Source: Bacillota bacterium
GTDB taxonomy: Bacteria; Bacillota; Clostridia; Christensenellales; CAG-138
Assembly: GCA_016286445.1 (NCBI GenBank)
Contig: JAEESS010000004.1
Location: forward strand, 1-64,000
Length of the DNA: 64,000 bases
Direction: 5' to 3'
Positions 8,942 through 17,735 of this stretch are shown here, one piece after another (position 1 is the first letter of the stretch; each line of letters begins with the position of its first letter). The translations under genes and the position numbers were made by a program. The notes beneath the pieces are model-generated. The model did no database searches, was not told where the DNA came from, and saw nothing but the letters and a program-made list of their open reading frames with translations.

Positions 8942-9911
8942 TCAGCCGAACGGCTATCTTGAATCCATACAAAAAGGCCTCTTTGCCGTGCGTTCTTACG
9001 ACCTTCGTGTTTCTCGCGGGATCGGAACTCGCGACGAGCAGATCGCAAGACTGAGAAAAGAACTCGAAACAGCGGACGCTGTAGTTGTCGGTGCCGGAGC
9101 CGGACTATCTACCGCGGCGGGGTTCACTTACTCCGGAGAGCGTTTCAAAAAGTATTTTTCAGATTTTGAAAAAGCATTCGGCTTCCACGATATGTACACC
9201 GGCGGCTTTGTTGTGATGAATGCGCAGCCGGAAGTCATGTGGGCATATTGGGCAAGGCACATTTACTTTAACCGTTATATCTCTGCTCCGAAGCCCGTTT
9301 ATCAGAATCTGCTGTCCCTGCTTGACGACAAGGACTACTTCGTGATTACAACGAATGTGGATCACCAGTTCCAGCGTGCAGGCTTCGACAAAAAGCGGCT
9401 GTTCTATACACAGGGAGACTACGGTCTGTTCCAGAGCATGAATCCAAAGGTGCAGGAGACCTTCGACAACGAGGAGTGGACGATGCGGGCCATGGAAGCC
9501 CAGGGCTTTGTCCGGGATGAAACCGGCATATTTCAAATTCCAGAGAACGGCAATGTTTCCATGCAGCTGCCGACAGAACTGATCCCCACTGCTCCAAACG
9601 GTGATCCGGTCACGATGAACCTGCGCTCCGATGATACCTTTGTTGAGGATGCCGGATGGCGCAAGGCGTCGGCTGCATATTCCGATTTCCTGCGCAGACA
9701 CGAAAACCTTCATGTGCTGTATCTGGAGATCGGCGTAGGAGCCAACACTCCGGTCATCATCAAGTATCCCTTCTGGCAGATGACGAGAGACAACAGGCAG
9801 GCAACATACGCTTGTTTGAATTACGGCGAAGCGTATTGTCCAAAAGAAATTGAGAAACAGGCTATTTGCCTCGATGGCGACACTGCAGAAGTACTCGAGG
9901 AGATGATTTGA
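8922..9911 (+). CDS. class M sirtuin (SirTM)-like Sir2 family protein
   Basis: VVVGAGAGLSTAAGFTYSGERF, ITTNVDHQFQRAGF, YLEIGVGANTPVIIK; directly after the macrodomain gene. Confidence 0.87.
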   Translation: MKNCYTDQPNGYLESIQKGLFAVRSYDLRVSRGIGTRDEQIARLRKELETADAVVVGAGAGLSTAAGFTYSGERFKKYFSDFEKAFGFHDMYTGGFVVMNAQPEVMWAYWARHIYFNRYISAPKPVYQNLLSLLDDKDYFVITTNVDHQFQRAGFDKKRLFYTQGDYGLFQSMNPKVQETFDNEEWTMRAMEAQGFVRDETGIFQIPENGNVSMQLPTELIPTAPNGDPVTMNLRSDDTFVEDAGWRKASAAYSDFLRRHENLHVLYLEIGVGANTPVIIKYPFWQMTRDNRQATYACLNYGEAYCPKEIEKQAICLDGDTAEVLEEMI

Positions 9912-9954
9912 ACTGTACTGCATACATTCTCGCATACTAAGGCGAAAAATGAAA

Positions 9955-9988
9955 TAAACCAAGAGTCATCTTCTTGACTCCTGGTTTA
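9955..9988 (+). other. hairpin downstream of SirTM (possible terminator without clear T-run)
   Basis: taaaccaagagtca-tcttct-tgactcctggttta, 13/14 paired. Confidence 0.5.
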
Positions 9989-10115
9989 TGAATGAGAAAC
10001 GCCCTTAATAACACAAAAAAAGCAAAATATCTTTTTTGGTGCAACGTGCCAAAAAAGTGCCCTAATTTAGAGCATTTTTCATTTTTGGCACATGGGCAAA
10101 ACAGACATTTTTGGA

Positions 10116-10141
10116 TTTTGACGACACTTTGACGACACGGG
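10116..10141. repeat. direct repeat copy 1, TTTTGACGACAcTTTGACGACACGGG
   Basis: 25/26 identity to 10722-10747; a related degenerate copy lies at about 10262-10287. Confidence 0.85.
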
Positions 10142-10318
10142 CCTTTGGGGCTGCTCGATGCACCCCCTGCCTCTACAACATTTTATGCATAAAAAAGTTG
10201 ACACACCGGATTCGATGTGACACTTATTTTTTCTGTGCTCTTTATTCCTGTATCATTTATGATTTGACGACATTTCTGACGACACCGGTGTTCAAGCATG
10301 AGATGGTATCAGACTTTT

Positions 10319-10633
10319 TCAGTCAAATTCGCCGTCGATAATCTGCTGTATCGAGGTTATTTCCGTCGTCTTAAATAGATCGGAAAACGGCTCGGATGCG
10401 TTCATGACAACAGCGATTTTCAGAAGAGATTCCAGCGAAATCTCCCCTGTCTGTTCAAACCGTTTCAACGATCCATAACTCACGCTAGATCTCTCCGCAA
10501 GCTCTGCTTGCGAAAGCTTTCTACGCTTGCGCAGTTTTTTAAGGTTATGTGCAATTTCTAAGCCAATTTCCTTTGGCGTTTTTAGAAGCAAAAAGAATTT
10601 TTCTTCAGGAATGTCAGATCTATTCATGCTCAT
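10319..10633 (-). CDS. XRE/HipB-like helix-turn-helix protein
   Basis: LKKLRKRRKLSQAELAERSSVSYGSLKRFEQTGEISLESLLKIAVVM; no HipA-like ORF adjacent. Confidence 0.85.
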   Translation of the reverse strand: MSMNRSDIPEEKFFLLLKTPKEIGLEIAHNLKKLRKRRKLSQAELAERSSVSYGSLKRFEQTGEISLESLLKIAVVMNASEPFSDLFKTTEITSIQQIIDGEFD

Positions 10634-10721
10634 ATTTTAGCAATTTATAGTATGTTTATCAATTATTTGCTAATATTTGAGCAGTTACCTACAGGCGGCA
10701 AGCTCCATATCGACATCCTTG

Positions 10722-10747
10722 TTTTGACGACATTTTGACGACACGGG
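10722..10747. repeat. direct repeat copy 2, TTTTGACGACAtTTTGACGACACGGG
   Basis: flanks the HTH gene together with copy 1. Confidence 0.85.
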
Positions 10748-10810
10748 TTTTTTCAATGGCATAAAAAACAGCGGCGTACCGCTTTGGTTGCGCTGCCGAT
10801 TCTTTTTGTA

Positions 10811-11002
10811 TTATGTACATAAAATCTGCGCATCATATGGCGGTTTTGAAAAAGCCATGGTATAGCCTATTCGAAGATAGTCATGGCCTCCATCGACAAA
10901 CACGTGGCCGCATTTGCAGTATTTGAAGTCGTGACGCGATGTACTTTCAATAGTGTCCCCGCAAGTATTGCACCGTATCATGTTCCTTATAATTTTACTC
11001 AT
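10811..11002 (-). CDS. small zinc-ribbon-like protein (DUF7695-like)
   Basis: IIRNMIRCNTCGDTIESTSRHDFKYCKCGHVFVDGGHDYLR, four-Cys zinc ribbon. Confidence 0.65.
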   Translation of the reverse strand: MSKIIRNMIRCNTCGDTIESTSRHDFKYCKCGHVFVDGGHDYLRIGYTMAFSKPPYDAQILCT

Positions 11003-11156
11003 ATGCTCTTCTCCTTTCTGTTTGGAATAAGAATACCACTGTGCTTTGGACCATACAAATGTGCAAATATGTGTTTGCAGAACTAACGTTACTGCTCATA
11101 TATTATCGTTTTGTGCCGTTTTTGCCACGTTTTTGATCATATGCGAGCATTAAAAT

Positions 11157-11178
11157 AGCACGATGGTGTCATCGTGCT
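11157..11178. other. 9-bp stem-loop, terminator-like
   Basis: agcacgatg-gtgt-catcgtgct. Confidence 0.45.
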
Positions 11179-11282
11179 TCGTATTATTTCAAGGAAATCA
11201 TAGGAACAACCGCACTTCCCTGCCTAAGAGAAGCGGGAAGTGCTCTTCTGTGTAACGGACGAAAATCTCCCCCGCAACCACT

Positions 11283-11321
11283 GCGAGTGTTCATAACGGA
11301 CGTTATGAACACTCGCTTTTT
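11283..11321 (+). terminator. strong inverted repeat plus T-run
   Basis: gcgagtgttcataac-ggac-gttatgaacactcgc-TTTTT, perfect 15-bp stem. Confidence 0.7.
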
Positions 11322-11391
11322 ATCAAATCCGTTATCACCACCGGCACCACAAAAAGTCCCTGAATCAGGGACTTTTTCACTATATTGCCCT

Positions 11392-13218
11392 TCAGTGTCT
11401 TCCCTGACGGTTATTAGATGTGTTCGGGTTGGTGAAGGAAAGATCCAGCGCGTCGGCGACGGCTTCCAGAATCCCGTTCGAGGAGAACGTCGCGCCGCTG
11501 ACGGTGTTGACGCGCAGGGACTGGTTGTTGAGGATCGCTTCGATCATCGAATCCGCTGCGCGGGAAAAGTAGCGTTCATCATCCCGATAGGAAAGGATCG
11601 TGATGTCGGTGATCCTGCCGCTTTCGACGGTGACGGAAACCTCCGTTTCGCCGCGGAAGCCGCTGCCCTTTCCGGTATAGGTACCGTCTGCGACCGTGAT
11701 CGGCTGTTCCGTCGTTTCGGTCGTTTCTAGCGGAAGCGTTTCCGGGTCAATCGTCAGAGTCCCCTGCTCCGGTTCTCCGCTTTGATCCCGGTCTCTTCCG
11801 CCGTTTCGATTTTGATCCGCATTTCCGTGATTGCCGCCGTTTTTTGTCCTGTGCTTATGCCCGCCACGACCGCCTGTTCCGTTTTCAGAGGCGCTGCGAT
11901 CGCCGTGCTGTCTTTCTCCGTTCTGCGAATTGCCGTTCGGCTGTATGGTGAAGCCCTCACCCTCGCGTTGCTTCATTCCTTGTGATCCGTTCTGCTCGGC
12001 GCTCTCTGACTGCTCTGCGACCGCGTCCTTGATCTCGACAAGCTGCAGCGCGTCCGCAACCGATTCCATGATGCCGTAGGAGGAGAACGTCGCGCCGCTG
12101 ACCGCGTTGACCTGCGGCGTCTGCGAAGACAGAATCGCGCCGATAACGCCGGACTGCGCGCGGCTGAAATAATCCGAATCGTCGCGATAGGAAAGGATCG
12201 TGATATCCGTGATCATGCCGTTCTGCACGGTCACCTTGGATGTGACGTCGCTGCGGAAGCCCGTGCCGCTGCCGGTATAGACGCCGTCCGCATAACGTCC
12301 CTGCTCTTGCGCAACGTCTGCCGAAGCGACCGCCTCCGTCGTACTGCTCTGAACCGGGATCATGCGGCTGACGCCAAGCGCACCGCACAAAACGAGCGCG
12401 GAAGCCGTTCCCGCAATTGCAGGATGCGGATTTGCCGTGAGCGCTTCCGGCGCGCACACGCCCATGCAGCGCATACAGTCGATGCATTCGCCGCTTGTGA
12501 CATGATCGTTCTCATGCACGGTCACACCCATGGCACAGGTGCGGGAACATTTCGCGCAGTCGCTGCAGGCAGACGCCTTCCGGCGGATGCGGAACAGCCG
12601 TCCCTTGGACGCCGGTGTGAACAGTGCGCCGAGCGGGCAGAGATAGCGGCAGAAGAACCGCTCGACAAAGAACGAAGCGATCAGGATCGCGACAAGGATC
12701 GCAAAGCCGACGGTCGGGATTGCGGAAAGCATGACGCTGCCGTTGCCTGAAATGAGCATGCCGAACACGCCCCACGGGGAGAACGAGCTGTCAATCGGAA
12801 GCTGCAGTACCCACACAAAGAGCACGATCGCAAACAGAACCGCATATTTCAGGAACTTCAGAATGCGATCCATCTTTTCGGGAATGCGTTTTTTTCGCGG
12901 AATGATCTTACGGGAAGCAAACGCAACAAGCTCCTGTATTGCGCCGAACGAGCAGAGATACCCGCAGAAGAAGCGTCCCCACAGTGCCGTGACCGCAAAT
13001 AGAATCAGAAGCGTCACAAGCCCCGGCGCCAGTGCCGAGAACGAGAACGTCCCTTGGATCAGAGAAACGACCAGATCCCTGATCGCATGGAACACGGTCA
13101 GAAACAGACCGGGAAACAGGAAGAACGCGCCGAGCTGGATCACATGGCGCAGAATCTGCGTGATCGAAAATCGTTTGCCGTTTTTCAGAACGATCGATCC
13201 TTTTTCATACTGGAACAT
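11392..13218 (-). CDS. membrane 4Fe-4S polyferredoxin (NapH/NosR-like) with two C-terminal FMN-binding domains
   Basis: TM segments with CGYLCSFGAIQE and CRYLCPLGA, CSDCAKCSRTC, CIDCMRCMGVC; two VSGATFSS flavinylation-type motifs. Confidence 0.88.
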   Translation of the reverse strand: MFQYEKGSIVLKNGKRFSITQILRHVIQLGAFFLFPGLFLTVFHAIRDLVVSLIQGTFSFSALAPGLVTLLILFAVTALWGRFFCGYLCSFGAIQELVAFASRKIIPRKKRIPEKMDRILKFLKYAVLFAIVLFVWVLQLPIDSSFSPWGVFGMLISGNGSVMLSAIPTVGFAILVAILIASFFVERFFCRYLCPLGALFTPASKGRLFRIRRKASACSDCAKCSRTCAMGVTVHENDHVTSGECIDCMRCMGVCAPEALTANPHPAIAGTASALVLCGALGVSRMIPVQSSTTEAVASADVAQEQGRYADGVYTGSGTGFRSDVTSKVTVQNGMITDITILSYRDDSDYFSRAQSGVIGAILSSQTPQVNAVSGATFSSYGIMESVADALQLVEIKDAVAEQSESAEQNGSQGMKQREGEGFTIQPNGNSQNGERQHGDRSASENGTGGRGGHKHRTKNGGNHGNADQNRNGGRDRDQSGEPEQGTLTIDPETLPLETTETTEQPITVADGTYTGKGSGFRGETEVSVTVESGRITDITILSYRDDERYFSRAADSMIEAILNNQSLRVNTVSGATFSSNGILEAVADALDLSFTNPNTSNNRQGRH

Positions 13219-13233
13219 AATGGTTTTCCTTTC

Positions 13234-14163
13234 TCATGCTGTGCGCATATTTTCATGAAATTGAAATGTGTCCGAAAGCCCCTCGGTCTTCAGCACTTTG
13301 CCGTCCGTTTTGATGAAGATCGCTTCGATCCCGTATCGTTTGAGAAGCGGTGACGCATGAAACGGTCCGAGAATAAACGACGCGGTCGCAAGCGCATCCA
13401 AAGCGGTCGCATTTCTTCCGACCAGAGTGACTGAAACGAGTCCGGAATCGGACGGGTACCCCGTTCGCGGATCAATGATGTGATGAAATGTCCTGCCGTC
13501 AATCCGGACAAATCGTTCGTACGATCCGCTGGTGACCGCGCAGCGATTGTCCAAAAGCAGTGTGCCCATCGGCTCGCCGTCCGGATCGAAGGGATTGCGG
13601 ATGCCGATTTCGATCGGCCTGCCGGTCACGCCGATCGTACCGCCGAGATTCAGAATCGCGTTTTCCGTTCCCGTGTCTTTCAGCAGTTCCAGCGCCCGGT
13701 CAAGTGCATAACCCTTTGCGATCCCTCCGAGGTCGACGGACCATCCCCTTTTCAGCTTCACATGATTTCCGAAAATCCGAATGCCTGTCGCGCCGGTGTG
13801 CCGCAGCGCCTTTGAGATCTCGCACGGATTCGGGATCCGCTCGTCGTTCATTGCGTGCCGCCAAAGTTTCGTCAACGATCCCGCCGTGATGTTGAACACG
13901 CCTTCCGTCTCCTTGGAAATCCTCACGCTTTCTTTGAGAATCCGCAGGGTATCCTCACTTGCCGTGATCAATTCGCCTCTGTTCAGCGCAGCAATCTCGC
14001 TGTCCTCCCGAAAGACAGACCACAGCCGATCCATCGTCTGAATCCGCACCTTGATCTGTCCGGCAGCAAAAAGCGCCTGTTCTCCTTCAACAGCGATCGT
14101 ATGCACCGTTCCCATAGTCGGGAACACCTTCCGAACTGTGACCGGTTCCTGTACGCTTTTCAT
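13234..14163 (-). CDS. apbE: FAD:protein FMN transferase (ApbE)
   Basis: TMGTVHTIAVEG, DLGGIAKGYALDRAL, NLGGTIGVTG, HHIIDPRTGYP. Confidence 0.93.
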   Translation of the reverse strand: MKSVQEPVTVRKVFPTMGTVHTIAVEGEQALFAAGQIKVRIQTMDRLWSVFREDSEIAALNRGELITASEDTLRILKESVRISKETEGVFNITAGSLTKLWRHAMNDERIPNPCEISKALRHTGATGIRIFGNHVKLKRGWSVDLGGIAKGYALDRALELLKDTGTENAILNLGGTIGVTGRPIEIGIRNPFDPDGEPMGTLLLDNRCAVTSGSYERFVRIDGRTFHHIIDPRTGYPSDSGLVSVTLVGRNATALDALATASFILGPFHASPLLKRYGIEAIFIKTDGKVLKTEGLSDTFQFHENMRTA

Positions 14164-14193
14164 ACGCGCATCCTCGCTTTCTTTGATGGTATC

Positions 14194-14226
14194 ATCATAC
14201 AGACGCTTCCTAAAACGAAGTTAAAA
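14194..14226 (-). promoter_or_regulatory. promoter with TTTTAA-N5-TTTTAGG direct repeat upstream of TATGAT
   Basis: minus strand TTTTAACTTCGTTTTAGGAAGCGTCTGTATGAT; matches sites at 20003-20035 and 25706-25738. Confidence 0.65.
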
Positions 14227-14248
14227 AGGCAAAAACCTTTGTCAATCA

Positions 14249-14275
14249 AAAAACCGTTCCGCAGCAGGAACGGTT
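14249..14275 (-). terminator. terminator of the upstream minus-strand gene
   Basis: aaccgttcc-gcagcag-ggaacggtt, T-run on the minus strand. Confidence 0.7.
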
Positions 14276-14425
14276 CTTCTCATTCCGATTTTCGATGAAA
14301 CGGACAAAAAGATGCGTCGAAGTTTACTCCCCCGACGCGCTGTTTTTTATCGTATGGCGGACTAAATGCGTCCGATGATCCCGGCGGAAACCGGGTTTTG
14401 ACAAATCAGTATGATCGGATCCCCT

Positions 14426-15271
14426 TCACCGCTGTTTGCTCTTTCTGACAGGGATGCAGATCTCGCTGACGTAATCCCGGGAAGACGGATCGCCGGGCAG
14501 GTAGTTTTCGATGTCATAATCGGGGATCAGCTCATACTCCGATACCGGCAGCCATTCCCGGTAGATCTTCTCCCACATGGTCTGGATCGCTTCCGGCATC
14601 GGTCCGACACACTTGAAAACCGCCCAAGTATAGGCGGGGATATGAAGGATCTCGAACCCCTCCGGGATTCCTTCTGCATCGGTCACTTTGCAGCCGATTC
14701 CGTATCGAAATTCGTCGCCGTCCGTTTTCGTCTGCGTGCAGACACCGAGATACCCCGGAACCTTTCGGTACTCTGCATCGGCGTAATATGCATCCCAGAA
14801 CTTCGGGATCTCCGCTTCGCTTGTTTCGGCATGGAACGTTTTCGCATGGACGAGCAGGTCCATCGCTTCCCATTTTTCAATTGTGTACTCCATCATACAG
14901 CATCCTTCCATGGTGATCCGGACGGAGAACCGGTTCATGAACCGGATCGGACTTCCCTTTCTGACCTGCATCGGCGACGCGCCGTGAAACCTTGTAAACG
15001 CCTTTGTGAAGCTCTCCGGCGAATCGTAGCCATACCGCATCGCAACGTCGATCACTTTTTCTTCTCCGCCGGTGAGATCCGCCCCCGCCTGCGAAAGCCG
15101 TCTTTTCCGCATGTATTCCGCCGGAGACATGCCCGTCAGCAGAGAAAACGCCCTCTGAAAATGAAACGCCGAGAGATGCACATGCTTCGCTATATCCGAA
15201 AGTGTAACCGCATCTTTGAGATGGTCTTCCATATAGTCGATGGCGGCATTGATCGTCCTGACCCAATCCAT
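14426..15271 (-). CDS. AraC family regulator with GyrI-like effector domain
   Basis: two HTHs (SDIAKHVHLSAFHFQRAFSLLTGMSPAEYMRKRRL) and a GyrI/Rob-like C-terminal half. Confidence 0.88.
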   Translation of the reverse strand: MDWVRTINAAIDYMEDHLKDAVTLSDIAKHVHLSAFHFQRAFSLLTGMSPAEYMRKRRLSQAGADLTGGEEKVIDVAMRYGYDSPESFTKAFTRFHGASPMQVRKGSPIRFMNRFSVRITMEGCCMMEYTIEKWEAMDLLVHAKTFHAETSEAEIPKFWDAYYADAEYRKVPGYLGVCTQTKTDGDEFRYGIGCKVTDAEGIPEGFEILHIPAYTWAVFKCVGPMPEAIQTMWEKIYREWLPVSEYELIPDYDIENYLPGDPSSRDYVSEICIPVRKSKQR

Positions 15272-15377
15272 TCGGTCTCCCTCCTTTCACAACAGATGAT
15301 AAACCTATGTGCGGCAAAAATCCTGTTCCGGATTGCTCTGTTTTGTCCGAAAGTAAAAATGTTCTGCAAGCCGGAAT

Positions 15378-16421
15378 TTACCGGTGCGACGCGCCCGGCA
15401 GCTTTTCCAGCTCGCTTTGGGTGTGTCGGTGTCCATGCTTTTCGTCCGTGATGTAATGGTAATGCGCATGCGAATGTGTGACCGTATGCGTATGCGTCGA
15501 ACCGTCGTGCGTATGGGTGAACGTATGCGTATGCATATGGACGTGATTCCGGATCAGCGTATCGATCACGACCAGCACCGTTCCGAGGATCATCACTGCA
15601 AGCGCGACAATGTACATCCATGTCGGTTTTTCTTTCAGGAACAGAAAGGACAGCAGCGCGCCGATGAACGGCGTCACGGCATAATACGCGCTCGTCTTTG
15701 CGGCGCCGAGGACGTTCTGCGCGCGGACGTACAGAAAGATGGACAGTCCGTAGGCAACAAAGCCCAGCAGAAGCGCAAGAGCAATAGAAAGAAGCGACGG
15801 CAGCGCTTCTTTCTGAATCAAAGCGATCGCCAACGCGCCGAGACCGGAAAAAACGCCTTTCAGAATGACGATCTCATAGGTGTTTTTCGATGAGATTTTT
15901 CTCGTGCAGTTGTTCTCGAACCCCCAGCAGATCGTTGCCGCAAGCACCAGCAGGGACCCGTATGAAAAGCGGAAGCTTTCCGCGCCGTCAAGCGAAAGCA
16001 AGATGCTGGAAAGCGTAATGAGCCCGATCGCAAGCCACAGGCGCTTTGAAACGGTTTCCCCGAAGATCGCAAGCGCGATCAGCGCCGTTGCGACGATCTC
16101 AAAATTGCCGAGCAGAGAGGTGTTCGACGCAAAGCCCATGGATAATCCGAGCATCAAAAGGATCGGCGCGGCAATATCCAGCACGATCATGCCGATCACA
16201 AACGGAAGATCCTTCCTGTTCAGCTTCTCCCGCTTTTCTTTTCGATCAAAAAGCGAAACGATCCCGATGCCGATCCCCGCTCCGAGATAGAGCAGCGCAG
16301 CCATCGTCATCGCTCCGACACGATCCAGCAGCAATTTGGACACGGGAATATTGACGGCATAGAAAGCCGCTGCCAGGATCGCATACAGGATAGCCCTCGT
16401 CTTTTTCATCCGCATCACCAC
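15378..16421 (-). CDS. EamA/DMT family transporter with His-rich C-terminal tail
   Basis: ten-TM-like EamA sequence; tail HVHMHTHTFTHTHDGSTHTHTVTHSHAHYHYITDEKHGHRH. Confidence 0.85.
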   Translation of the reverse strand: MVMRMKKTRAILYAILAAAFYAVNIPVSKLLLDRVGAMTMAALLYLGAGIGIGIVSLFDRKEKREKLNRKDLPFVIGMIVLDIAAPILLMLGLSMGFASNTSLLGNFEIVATALIALAIFGETVSKRLWLAIGLITLSSILLSLDGAESFRFSYGSLLVLAATICWGFENNCTRKISSKNTYEIVILKGVFSGLGALAIALIQKEALPSLLSIALALLLGFVAYGLSIFLYVRAQNVLGAAKTSAYYAVTPFIGALLSFLFLKEKPTWMYIVALAVMILGTVLVVIDTLIRNHVHMHTHTFTHTHDGSTHTHTVTHSHAHYHYITDEKHGHRHTQSELEKLPGASHR

Positions 16422-16455
16422 GTCAGATCGCGTCTGAATCTTTCATGTTTTTTCC

Positions 16456-16776
16456 TTAGCTTTTCAAATTGCGGGCAGTCTGTTTCTTCCGGAGATCGGC
16501 GGTGTCCTGAACCGCCTTCGGAAGCCATTCGGCATCGATATAGTCGAAAGGAATCACCAGCTCCTGAATTTTGTCTTTCGGAGCCGGTCTTTGAATCTCT
16601 TCGGGGAGAAACGTAAGCCCAACCTCGCGCAGGGAAAGAACGCTGTCATGGATCCAGCCGACTGCCTGCCCGTCGCAATACAGGCAATAGCAGCCGAACA
16701 TCTTTTTTGTGCTGACGTTCAGTCCTTTGAGCCGATCCATCCATTCGGCAACAACGGATTCCTCTTCATACGGCAT
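16456..16776 (-). CDS. TfoX/Sxy N-terminal domain-like protein
   Basis: KKMFGCYCLYCDGQAVGWIHD pattern. Confidence 0.72.
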   Translation of the reverse strand: MPYEEESVVAEWMDRLKGLNVSTKKMFGCYCLYCDGQAVGWIHDSVLSLREVGLTFLPEEIQRPAPKDKIQELVIPFDYIDAEWLPKAVQDTADLRKKQTARNLKS

Positions 16777-16800
16777 ATGGATACCCCGTCAAGCTCCGAT

Positions 16801-17352
16801 TTATTTCAGCTTTGCGCCGTCCCTGAACGCGTTGCCCACCTTTTCGCCGAGCCCGACGTAGGCATAGTTGCACGGATCGAACGCGATCGGCTTCAGCTTT
16901 TTGAGATCGATCTTTCCGTCGGTCACAACGCTTTCGTCCGCCGATACATTGACGATCTCGCCGACGAGAATGCCGCCTTCAAAGCTTTTCACCCTGCACT
17001 CCAAAGCCATCGGAAGCTCGTCGATCAGCGGCGCGTCGACAAACGCGCTCTTTGTGGCATGGAACCCGGCTCTATAAAACTTTTCGGGAACCTTTGCGGC
17101 GGATTCGATCCCGACGTAATCGCACGGGATCACCGTGTCCTCCGTGCCCATGCTGACCGTAAACGCCTTTTTAACCATCAGATTGTCCGTGGTCTTATGC
17201 TTGCCGAGGCTGATCGTGATCTCCGAAAAATCGGTCGTAATGCCCCACGCGGCGTTCATGGCGTTCGGCACGCCGTTCTCGTCGTAGGTCGCGATGATCA
17301 GGACCGGTTGCGGCAGCATGATCGGTTTTGCTCCATAGTTAACTCTGCTCAT
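16801..17352 (-). CDS. flavin reductase family protein
   Basis: PVLIIATYDENGVPNAMNAAWG...ISLGKHKTTDNLMVKKAFTVSM. Confidence 0.88.
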   Translation of the reverse strand: MSRVNYGAKPIMLPQPVLIIATYDENGVPNAMNAAWGITTDFSEITISLGKHKTTDNLMVKKAFTVSMGTEDTVIPCDYVGIESAAKVPEKFYRAGFHATKSAFVDAPLIDELPMALECRVKSFEGGILVGEIVNVSADESVVTDGKIDLKKLKPIAFDPCNYAYVGLGEKVGNAFRDGAKLK

Positions 17353-17735
17353 AATGAAAACGCTCCTTTTCGTTTATAAATTCATTATAGCTGTTTTCCG
17401 GTTTTTTGCAATCAAAAAAAGCCCTGAAGCGCAGGATCTCAAGGCAGATGAAAAGCATCCGGTGTCCATACCGTCGGCAATCAACGCCTGTTTGGTCAGT
17501 TTCCGCGGAACGATCGGACCGCCGATTCAAACAGATAGCTGTTATAACTGCCGGGGACGTTTTTGCAGAGATCCGCTCCGATGCGTTCGGAGCGTCCCAT
17601 CTTGCCGAGGACTCTGCCGTCGGTCAAAATGCGGGAAAACTTCTTGCTTTTTCCGGCAGAATAGGCTCTGATCGATTGAGCGGACATTGTGCGCGTACCG
17701 CGCGCAGCATGATTTCGATCTAAGGAGAAACAACC

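Noticed and set aside
10111-10341. 76-aa + strand ORF across the GACGACA repeats
   Set aside because: Composed of translated repeat and noncoding sequence; no RBS or homology.
15440-15545. Apparent short tandem repeat (tgcgtatgcgta...) that might be a microsatellite
   Set aside because: It encodes the His/Thr-rich tail of the EamA transporter in frame, so it is explained by coding.
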